From contig DGWH01000089.1 in assembly GCA_002395225.1 (NCBI GenBank), positions 23,951 through 81,258 of the forward strand: 57,308 nucleotides of DNA, in the 5' to 3' direction. The notes below the pieces were generated by a model, which saw nothing but the letters and a program-made list of their open reading frames with translations, did not search any database and was not told where the DNA came from. Each line of letters starts with the position of its first letter. The first letter of the stretch is position 1. Positions 8,984 to 16,274 of this stretch are shown here, piece by piece. A program made the translations under genes and the position numbers. Source of the DNA: Christensenella sp. UBA4263. GTDB taxonomy: Bacteria > Bacillota > Clostridia > Christensenellales > Aristaeellaceae.

Positions 8984-9517
8984 TCATTCGGAAAGCGCCA
9001 TGGTAAAATTCATTTTATCATCATACGGAACATTCTTTCCGATCTCCATTTCAAGCATGTCAAAATACCCATTTGCCCCGCCGCGCTTCGTCCAGAAATC
9101 AACCGATTCAACCATACGGACGAGACATTTCACGGATTCTTCGTAGATTCCTTCCCTGTCGGCGTCCTCCCGACTGAGATCCGGCACCTGCTTTGCCACC
9201 CTCTGCCTCAGCTCCTCACTGAAAAAAGGATCACAGCCGGAAAGAATCGCATTGCAAAACAGCCGGTTCTCGTTATTCTCAACACTCGCCAGATCCGGCT
9301 CAACACCATCCAGACGTCCTTTGATGGTATGCAGTGCCATCAGCAGCCCTTCCCGCAGTCTGTAATCATTGGCATTTGGAAACCGCCGATGCACTTTCAG
9401 CACATTGGAATCAAACGTAAAGAAAAAAACATTCCAGTGGCGCTCCTGTCCCCGGGGAATTTTCCCAAATCGTTTCGAAAACTCGCGCGTAATGGTTTCA
9501 AACTGGTAATGATTCAT
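8984..9517 (-). CDS. Conserved-looking hypothetical protein
   Basis: This is a 177-residue, soluble, mostly helical protein with no signal peptide. It begins MNHYQFETITREFSKRFGKI and contains RFPNANDYRLREGLLMALHT and a C-terminal DMLEMEIGKNVPYDDKMNF. I do not recognise a family. The start is well supported by AAGGAGGAAGAATTAT before the ATG. That ribosome site is the end of an R1 repeat copy (9525-9610), so the repeat forms the mRNA leader. Confidence 0.65.
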   Translation of the reverse strand: MNHYQFETITREFSKRFGKIPRGQERHWNVFFFTFDSNVLKVHRRFPNANDYRLREGLLMALHTIKGRLDGVEPDLASVENNENRLFCNAILSGCDPFFSEELRQRVAKQVPDLSREDADREGIYEESVKCLVRMVESVDFWTKRGGANGYFDMLEMEIGKNVPYDDKMNFTMALSE

Positions 9518-9524
9518 ATAATTC

Positions 9525-9610
9525 TTCCTCCTTAATGAGCCGCAGCTCAGTCTTTGGGTACCGTGATATTTCCTGTACTCCTACCTGACAAATCGACACT
9601 GCGCCAGGCC
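9525..9610 (-). repeat. Repeat R1 copy forming the leader of the gene at 8984-9517
   Basis: This copy has the block order CTCCTTAATGAGCCGCAG, CTCAGTCTTTGG, TTTCCTGTACTC, CTGACAAATCGACACTGCGC. On the minus strand it ends in AAGGAGG, 8 bases before the ATG of the downstream gene. Confidence 0.85.
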
Positions 9611-9838
9611 TGCTCATAAAGTGAATTCAATTTATTATAGCATGTTCGTCTTTTTCTTTGCACGTTCTTTCTTCTTCCTTTTCGTTACTGTTCACGGATT
9701 CTTCAATTGCAAAACACAATTCCACCCCCAAGACTCCGAGGAGTAGAATTTACTCTTACGAACTTATCTATGTCGCTCGAAATATTCGTGAACCGTAACA
9801 CTCCGTTTCTTCAGGAATTCCGTTCATATTTTAATCCG
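9611..9838. promoter_or_regulatory. Intergenic; minus-strand extended -10 at 9634-9639
   Basis: On the minus strand TGCTATAAT (-10 at 9634-9639) would start transcripts just ahead of the R1 leader of the 8984-9517 gene. The -35 is poor. The rest is AT-rich with no gene. Confidence 0.45.
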
Positions 9839-9867
9839 TTTACATTTTTAAGAAAAGCCACTATAAT
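9839..9867 (+). promoter_or_regulatory. Sigma-A promoter for the HD-GYP gene
   Basis: TTTACA (9839-9844), 17-base spacer and TATAAT (9862-9867). The leader of about 105 bases ends in a hairpin CAGGGA/TCCCTG just before the GAGAGGA ribosome site, which it could mask. Confidence 0.75.
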
Positions 9868-9980
9868 ACATTGCATATTTTGACCCAGCAAGTAATTATG
9901 TCAGAAAATGATTCTGAAAACGAATATAACTTAAACGACCCCGTCAGGGATACGACTCCCTGCTGAGAGGATGTGAGTGC

Positions 9981-12410
9981 TTGGATTATCTGAGACAGAC
10001 TCAGGCCGATATCATGCTTGTGCTCATCGGCATCTGTGGTGTCATCACCTTGTTCATCTTCCTGACCAATACCATGTCTGCCAAACGGAAGAGAATCCTC
10101 ATACTGCTGGAATTAAGCGCCATGTTTCTTCTGATTGCCGACCGCAGAGCCTATATTTTCCGCGGTGATCCCAGTCCGCTGGGCTGGTGGGGCGTGCGCA
10201 TCAGTAATTTTCTTGTATTTTTCCTGATACTGGTCATCATCTACAGCTTTAACCTTTACCTGGAGGACCTGTTCACCACAGAGGGAAAAATGAAACAGGT
10301 TCCCCGACGACTTCAGATTGCCGGGGTCCTGACCCTGGTCGGAATGGTTCTTGTCATCCTTTCCCAGTTTACAGGGTTTTACTATACCTTTGATTCCATG
10401 AACCGTTACCAAAGGGCTCCCGGCTTCATTATCTCTTACCTGATTCCGTTTTCCGTTTTTGTCCTTCAGCTTTCCGCGAACCTCAAGTATTCAGAAAAGC
10501 TGACCCCGAGCATACGCCGCTCCATTCTGTTCTTTTCACTCGCCTGTATCATCGCCTCCATCCTGCAGGTCTTTTTCTACGGCATCTCGCTGAATAATCT
10601 CACCATTGTTGCCATGTCCGCCCTGCTTTATGTTTTCACTCTGCAGGACATGACAAAACAAATTGAACAGGCCCGCGTGCAGGAAATCAACTTCTACCGG
10701 GAAGCACAGAAAAAGGAACACGCGATGTTTGAACAGACGGCGGAGGCACTTGCCAATGCCATCGACGCCAAGGATAAATATACTCGCGGTCACTCCTCCC
10801 GTGTGGCACAGTATTCCCTGCAGATTGCACGTGCAGCAGGAAAGAACGACGAGGAATGCGAAAAAATCTATTTTGCCGCCCTGCTCCATGACATGGGCAA
10901 GATCGGCGTCAAGGACTCTATCCTCAACAAGGAAGGCAAGCTGACCCCTGAGGAATTTGCCGAGATCAAAATGCATCCGGTCTACGGCAACCAGATTCTC
11001 TCCAGCATTCAGCAGTCTCCCTACCTGAGCATCGGTGCCCACTATCATCATGAACGGTACGACGGGAAAGGCTACCCGGACGGGCTGAAAGGCGAGGATA
11101 TCCCCGAATACGCCCGAATCATCGCCGTCGCCGATTCCTATGATGCCATGACCTCCAAGCGCAGTTACCGGGATCCCCTGCCCCAGCAGATCGTTCGTGA
11201 GGAGCTGGTGAAAGGCCAGGGAACGCAGTTTGACCCGTTCTATGCCAAAATCATGCTTCAGCTGCTGGATAAGGACACGGAATACCATCTGCGGGAGGAA
11301 ACGCAGGAACCCGATGAAACCTTCATTAACCGTCTGCAGTGCGAAAGCATTTATCACAACTGCACCGTCGGCTTTCAGATCACCGAACAGATTACCCGTA
11401 TCCGTCTGTTCAGCAAAGCCGATCCGGAATTTTCCGGTGAGGAAAGCCTGCCCTCTCTGATTCTGTTCGATGCGCTGGATGCCCGGGTACATGAGGAGCC
11501 GGCCAGACAGCAGGACCTTTGCTATCTGGAATACGGGCAGATTCGGTTTGACGGCCACACCCAGCGCGGGCAGGCACGAAAGATTCAGACGCGTGTGCTC
11601 AGCTCAGACGGAAGCGAGTGGGCAGCAATTAATGCCGACAGCGGTCTTACCCCCTATGAGATTGAAGCCGTTCGTTTCAGGGATCACGGCATGATCCGCA
11701 TTTCGGATGGACACCGGTCCGTGCAAAGCATCATCGCCTTCCCGGACAGCACACGCTTCTCCTACTTCTCCCTGACCGGCGAACACTGCACCCTCTCCAA
11801 CATTCGCGTGGATTCGCACGGGGAAACCATCACGGCAGACTTTATTCCCCGCATTGCCGAGGAAATCAGCCATATCGCCGGCATGCCTGAGGGGGATATT
11901 CCCAACGTGCAGATCGACGGCTGGCGTACCGGGGCTACCTGCGGAATCCCGGTTGAGGATCAGATAACCCTCACCTTCCATACAAAGAGTCTGCCCACCG
12001 CGCGTCTGATCTGGCACTGTCCGTTTGTCGTCCTCTACAGCTCCGCGAACGGGGAGATCGGCGGCGAAGGATACCGGGAATATCTGCTGCTCCGTCTGGA
12101 CGGGGAAAACTGGGATTCCGATTCCCACGTCGAGAACAGTGTTGAAATCCATCATACACAGGAATTCCAGGACTGGAACACCTGGAAAGCCGTCAATCAG
12201 GCCGGAATGGACTGTACCGTGTCGATCCGGCGGGCCAAGAATACCGTTACGGTCAGCACCCAGAATCAGGGGATCGCCCTTTCCAGCATTACCGCGATAA
12301 AGGATGAACCGGACTGCATTTATGCCGCACTGACGGGGGATCAGGTTGTGCTGACCAATATCCGCATCAGCCGGACCGGAACCGCTGATATTTCCCCCTC
12401 TGATCCCTGA
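9981..12410 (+). CDS. Membrane HD-GYP domain protein with C-terminal beta-rich region
   Basis: This 809-residue protein starts with about seven TM helices (residues 10-235). A short linker leads to an HD-GYP domain at about 245-430, with HD in ALLHDMGKIG (about residue 300) and the GYP loop HHERYDGKGYPDG (about residue 356). HD-GYP proteins hydrolyse cyclic di-GMP or related cyclic dinucleotides. The last about 350 residues are beta-rich, with repeated FSYFSLTGEHCTLSNIRV / IYAALTGDQVVLTNIRIS patterns that look like two jelly-roll or ConA-like domains; I know no named family for them. The start is TTG at 9981 with GAGAGGA upstream. It is monocistronic. Confidence 0.85.
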   Translation: MDYLRQTQADIMLVLIGICGVITLFIFLTNTMSAKRKRILILLELSAMFLLIADRRAYIFRGDPSPLGWWGVRISNFLVFFLILVIIYSFNLYLEDLFTTEGKMKQVPRRLQIAGVLTLVGMVLVILSQFTGFYYTFDSMNRYQRAPGFIISYLIPFSVFVLQLSANLKYSEKLTPSIRRSILFFSLACIIASILQVFFYGISLNNLTIVAMSALLYVFTLQDMTKQIEQARVQEINFYREAQKKEHAMFEQTAEALANAIDAKDKYTRGHSSRVAQYSLQIARAAGKNDEECEKIYFAALLHDMGKIGVKDSILNKEGKLTPEEFAEIKMHPVYGNQILSSIQQSPYLSIGAHYHHERYDGKGYPDGLKGEDIPEYARIIAVADSYDAMTSKRSYRDPLPQQIVREELVKGQGTQFDPFYAKIMLQLLDKDTEYHLREETQEPDETFINRLQCESIYHNCTVGFQITEQITRIRLFSKADPEFSGEESLPSLILFDALDARVHEEPARQQDLCYLEYGQIRFDGHTQRGQARKIQTRVLSSDGSEWAAINADSGLTPYEIEAVRFRDHGMIRISDGHRSVQSIIAFPDSTRFSYFSLTGEHCTLSNIRVDSHGETITADFIPRIAEEISHIAGMPEGDIPNVQIDGWRTGATCGIPVEDQITLTFHTKSLPTARLIWHCPFVVLYSSANGEIGGEGYREYLLLRLDGENWDSDSHVENSVEIHHTQEFQDWNTWKAVNQAGMDCTVSIRRAKNTVTVSTQNQGIALSSITAIKDEPDCIYAALTGDQVVLTNIRISRTGTADISPSDP

Positions 12411-12446
12411 TCATCGCCTCTTCCGGTAAACACCGGTTCCATGAAA

Positions 12447-12476
12447 CAAAAAAACCTGCTCAAGAGCAGGTTTTTT
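12447..12476 (+). terminator. Rho-independent terminator
   Basis: AAAAAACCTGCT pairs with AGCAGGTTTTTT, ending in a T-run. It lies 37 bases after the HD-GYP stop and could also serve the convergent gene. Confidence 0.9.
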
Positions 12477-12523
12477 CGTTGTTTCCGGAATTCTTCTCCA
12501 GTCTTGCGCATTTCCGCTGATTC

Positions 12524-13240
12524 TTACTCCACGGATTTGATTTCAGCCATCAGGTCCTGCTTAAGCGAATAGGTATCAAACGCTGCATCTTTTGGCAGTT
12601 CAATCTCAATGCGGGTGATCTTATCGATCCGCGCCGTTCCCCTCCTCAGACAGGCGTCAAACACATGTCCCCCTTTTGTCCGGTCCTCGGAAAGGAAATG
12701 GAGATGCCAGCCCGGCATCTGGATGCCATCCATATAGTCCGGAAAGTAAACGCCTACCAGCGATCCGCGGATATTTTCAAACACGAACGCCTTCTGCGTT
12801 TCGCCGAGAATGGTCTTCAGCGTGATATGCTGTGATACGTACGGTGCCTCGGAACGGGCATCCACTTTTTCAAACTCCCCGTCGATCTGCACCACATGCA
12901 TGCTGTTGAGTCCGAAGTCCTCCTCAATCTTCCTGGTCAGTTCCGTCTTAATCGATTCCAGATCCGTCATTCCTTCAAGGACACACTGCTGATCCCCGTA
13001 AAGACGGCCAACCGCGGCAAACGGAACCCCTGTCTCCATCGGGACCTGACTGATCTGCCCGTTCTGGTCCGCCCGGTAGCAGCATCCCTCCATCACGATC
13101 ATTTCCCCATTGACATGTTCAAATGTTCCAAGACCGGTATCGCCCTTTTGGAGCAGATCACCGACAGAAATCACCGGACGGCTGTATCCCAGTGCCAGCG
13201 CCTGCAGCGTCGCTACCTGATAGATTTTGTTGTCACGCAT
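12524..13240 (-). CDS. alsD: Alpha-acetolactate decarboxylase
   Basis: This is a 238-residue cytosolic enzyme that converts acetolactate to acetoin and CO2. Family signatures are GLGTFEHVNGEMIVMEG near residue 40, EMIV-to-CYRAD in the barrel, and PGWHLHFLSEDRTKGGH near 180-200, which supplies the zinc-binding histidines. The start at 13240 (MRDNKIYQ) is chosen because GGGAGG lies 8 bases upstream; the ATG at 13261 overlaps it. No acetolactate synthase or LysR gene is adjacent, so substrate comes from a distant ilv or als enzyme. Confidence 0.92.
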   Translation of the reverse strand: MRDNKIYQVATLQALALGYSRPVISVGDLLQKGDTGLGTFEHVNGEMIVMEGCCYRADQNGQISQVPMETGVPFAAVGRLYGDQQCVLEGMTDLESIKTELTRKIEEDFGLNSMHVVQIDGEFEKVDARSEAPYVSQHITLKTILGETQKAFVFENIRGSLVGVYFPDYMDGIQMPGWHLHFLSEDRTKGGHVFDACLRRGTARIDKITRIEIELPKDAAFDTYSLKQDLMAEIKSVE

Positions 13241-13529
13241 GTGAAGTACCTCCCGGGACATGTTTATACGTCTGTATTATCGGTCCCTGCGGACCCATTA
13301 TACAGCCTTTTTCAGATCCGGGAAAGCATTTTTCACCATTTATTTACGTTCCTTATTGGAAAATATTTGCAATTTATAAGGATATCTGACCAACAGATAA
13401 GAGTCCGCCTGCCGGTTGCTCCTGAGCAAACCTTATGACCCATTTCTCTATCGCCTCGTTATCCGTCCCCTGTCGTTTAAATCCCGGCAGGGAGATTGTC
13501 TGAAATTCCATTCACAAATGCCGTTCTGA

Positions 13530-14054
13530 CTATTCTTTCCAAGCCGAATTCAAAACCTCTGTAATCCCGGGAATGAAGTCGGCCTTTCTGGACATGGACG
13601 GCCGGATGATGTACGAGGTGCCATCAACGTCCGCCTGCCCCCAGGAGGCAGCCGCCAGCACCGCCTCCTCCTCTTCCTCAGCGGGCACAAGCCAGGTAGC
13701 CGAGAGATCGTCGCGCTTAATGCTGACCATAGCAAAGGACAGGTCCATACCGGCCGACAGTTTCATCTGCGGCATGATCTTCTTCATGCGCTCAGCAAGC
13801 TCTTTTGCCGCCGCCTCATCATAGGCATTGACGCTGCCAACCGAAACCTTAAAGCCGCCAATGTCATACTCCTTATAGTCTGAGAGATAGATTTCCTCGT
13901 CCGTATTGCCTTCATAGGAAAGCGACTCCCTGTACATTTCCCGGTAGAAGGCGTCCGTATCAGAAATGCCGCGCTGTTCCAGACAAAGGCTTACCTGCAG
14001 CTGATGGCTGTTATTCTGTGAAAAACGGGTGATGATTCCCTTTATAAAGCGGTT
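13530..14054 (-). pseudogene. 5'-truncated gene of unknown function
   Basis: An open frame runs from just after a TGA at 14055-14057 to the stop at 13530. The first ATG comes only at 13937. The protein-like sequence extends upstream of that ATG (FSQNNSHQLQVSLCLEQRGI, DTDAFYREMYRES). The true start is thus lost, apparently at the R2 repeat at 14044. The remainder has an alpha/beta look with YIIRPSMSRKADFIPGITEVL at the end. It resembles no family I can name. It may be an N-terminally truncated secreted or lipoprotein gene. Confidence 0.5.
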
Positions 14055-14160
14055 TCAAAGTCAGGGACAACATTCAGACTGTCAGACCACGAGAGTAAAG
14101 GGCCGGCAAACCGGCCCTTTACTGATGTTTCGTTTGAGCACCTCCAGCCCCCAGCCCCCT
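14044..14160 (-). repeat. Repeat R2, copy A
   Basis: Read on the minus strand it contains GGCTGGAGGTGCTCAAAC, the palindrome AGTAAAGGGCCGG(TTTG)CCGGCCCTTTACT at 14094-14123, then CTGAATGTTGTCCCTGACTTTG and AACCGCTTTA. It matches copies at 25.65 and 40.34 kb. It abuts the broken 5' end of the gene at 13530. Confidence 0.9.
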
Positions 14161-14185
14161 TTTCAACAGCAGTGATTTTTTGCTC

Positions 14186-14214
14186 TTTACAGACAAACAT
14201 AATGTTCCTATAAT
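14186..14214 (+). promoter_or_regulatory. Sigma-A promoter for the secreted phosphatase
   Basis: TTTACA (14186-14191), 17-base spacer and TATAAT (14209-14214), about 80 bases before the start at 14297. Confidence 0.75.
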
Positions 14215-14296
14215 GCAGTTTGGAACGGTGGACCATGCTTCGGGGGGCGCGGTCCGGAACGATTCCAGAATTTCAAAGTGAACAGGAGAAATGGAA

Positions 14297-15460
14297 ATGA
14301 AGAAAGGCCTGAGTAAACCCAAACGCCGGGAAATGATATGGGTCATGTGCCTGACGGTGATTCTGATCCTCGTTGGTATTGTCCCGTCACTGGCTGAGGA
14401 CGGGGAAACAGGACTTGAGGTGTCCGGCCTCCAGGTAATCCATGAACTGGAATTTGGCGGCGTTTATATCACGCTTACCATCGAAGAACTTAATGACCTG
14501 GGGTTCGCCTTTGGGGACAGTGTGAACGTGGTCTTCTCCAACGGATACACGCTGGAGGACATTCCGTACTATAACGGATTCTACTGTCACAACGGAGAAA
14601 CGCTTCTGATCGGCTATCCGAAATACGATTATATCAAGGCGTGTATTAACTACGGCGACGATCTGTGGGACGTCGCCGGGCTTGACGAAAACGATACCGC
14701 CCGGATTGCCCTGAACGAACGCGGAAAATATGCGAACATCCAGGAAGCAAGAGATCTTCGCTATGGAGACGACAGAAGCCTGTACGAAAGCGATGCGATT
14801 TTTGCCAATTTCAGAAACATATGCGTGGGAAATCTGCGGGAAGGGCTGCTCTACCGGTCGGCTTCCCCCTGCGACAATCAGCATAACCGGGCGCCCTATG
14901 CGGATGCACTCATTGCGGACGCCGGTGTCCGTTTCATCCTGAATCTGGCCGATACGGACGAGAAAATGAAGGGCTATATCGGGCAGGAAGACTTCAATTC
15001 TCCTTATTTCCTCTCTTTGTATCAGGAGGGAAAGGTTCATCCGGCGGCGATGAATATGAATTTCAGTTCCGAATCATTTCGCACAAAGATGGTCGGCGCC
15101 CTCAGGGCCATGCTGAATAACGACGGTCCCTATCTGATTCACTGCACGGAAGGCAAGGACAGAACGGGCTTTGTATGTATGCTGCTGGAAGCGCTTTGCG
15201 GCGCCGGCTATGAGGAAATCGCAGAGGATTACATGATCACCTACCGGAACTATTACGGAGTGACGAAGGAAAGTGAACCGGTAAAATATGAGACGATTCA
15301 GCGTGAATTGCTGGAGCCGATGATCCGCGCGCTGATGGATGACAATCCGGAGGTGGACCTGCAGACGGCCGACCTGTCCGAATATGCCGGCGGCTTTCTG
15401 AAAACGCTGGGAATGAGCGAAGAGGAGATCACCCGACTGAGGGATAAGCTGACGAAATAA
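14297..15460 (+). CDS. Secreted or membrane-anchored tyrosine phosphatase-like protein
   Basis: This protein is about 387 residues long. A signal peptide or anchor lies at about 12-35. An N-terminal beta domain follows (YITLTIEELNDLGFAFGDSV ... DIPYYNGFY) that resembles the C-domain of SAM hydrolases (DUF62). Then comes a Tyr/dual-specificity phosphatase domain with the P-loop HCTEGKDRTGF near residue 280, where C is the nucleophile and R binds phosphate. Similar exported phosphatases in Firmicutes act on phosphotyrosine, phosphoinositides or small phosphorylated metabolites. The start at 14297 has AGGAG 7 bases upstream; the ATG at 14291 is too close to it. Confidence 0.85.
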   Translation: MKKGLSKPKRREMIWVMCLTVILILVGIVPSLAEDGETGLEVSGLQVIHELEFGGVYITLTIEELNDLGFAFGDSVNVVFSNGYTLEDIPYYNGFYCHNGETLLIGYPKYDYIKACINYGDDLWDVAGLDENDTARIALNERGKYANIQEARDLRYGDDRSLYESDAIFANFRNICVGNLREGLLYRSASPCDNQHNRAPYADALIADAGVRFILNLADTDEKMKGYIGQEDFNSPYFLSLYQEGKVHPAAMNMNFSSESFRTKMVGALRAMLNNDGPYLIHCTEGKDRTGFVCMLLEALCGAGYEEIAEDYMITYRNYYGVTKESEPVKYETIQRELLEPMIRALMDDNPEVDLQTADLSEYAGGFLKTLGMSEEEITRLRDKLTK

Positions 15461-15613
15461 CGGGAAATTTCCGTTTTCCGGCGGTCTGTATTGGCCCCGG
15501 GACAGGGGAGACAGGCACGGACCCGGAAAACCGACTGATGCCCGGGTCAGCCACTTTATTCGTAACAGTTCAGGGCTTGACGAAAACGAAAATACTTTTG
15601 GTACGGATAGAAT

Positions 15614-15645
15614 GAAAAGAAGGAAGTAAAATCTTCCTTCTTTTC
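15614..15645 (+). terminator. Rho-independent terminator
   Basis: GAAAAGAAGGAAG pairs perfectly with CTTCCTTCTTTTC around a 6-nt loop, about 150 bases after the phosphatase stop. Confidence 0.8.
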
Positions 15646-16274
15646 GGTTATGTATCCATAGCATTCGATGTTCAAAGAGGATCATCCAGACTTCGAGGCA
15701 TGACAACAATGCGATGATCGCATTATCACATCGCCAAATGGGCATAGTTTCCCCATGTCTTTTCGAACAGCTTTCAGGATTACCCTCGCTATGCTTTCTT
15801 CTACATTATCTTAATCATCTCGGCCTGGCATTGACTCATAACTGCATGAAAACAAAAGCTTCTACGGCAAATGACCAGTATTGAGTCCCTGTACTGTTTA
15901 ATCAAGTTTAATAAAAATAAAAAAACAACGCGTCAATCACGTTGGCTAGGCTTATTGAAAGAAACGGGAATGCTTTAGGCACCCGGTTGGAATAAGGTTG
16001 TTAGTTTCAAGATAAGAACTCTTCATGCTGTAGAAAGTTTCATATCCTGGGGGATTCCGATTTCGTCGACCCGTGAACTGTTACCATAGAAACGATGTGT
16101 TACACAATTATAGAAACATTCTGTCTGGTAATAAGCACAAAACAATGGTATAATTTGTTTCATTGACAAGTCTGCCGCAACAGAGACAGAGATTGATTTC
16201 CGGCGGTGCGGCAGATTTCCCGATCGGTTTTCGGCAATTGAACGTCAAAGCCACTGTCCAAAGGGAGGATATGA
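15646..16274 (+). promoter_or_regulatory. Long leader/intergenic region before the NRPS-like cluster
   Basis: About 630 AT-rich bases without a gene. An extended -10, TGGTATAAT (16146-16154), lacks a good -35. It would give a roughly 110-base leader with a GCCGCA/TGCGGC-type inverted repeat. The absence of a normal -35 could mean an activator or an alternative sigma factor, which would fit a cluster carrying partner-switch genes. AGGGAGGA at 16261-16268 is the ribosome site. Confidence 0.45.

Noticed and set aside
9868..9980. Leader of the HD-GYP gene as a cyclic di-GMP riboswitch
   Set aside because: No conserved GEMM sequence blocks could be found; only a simple hairpin is present.
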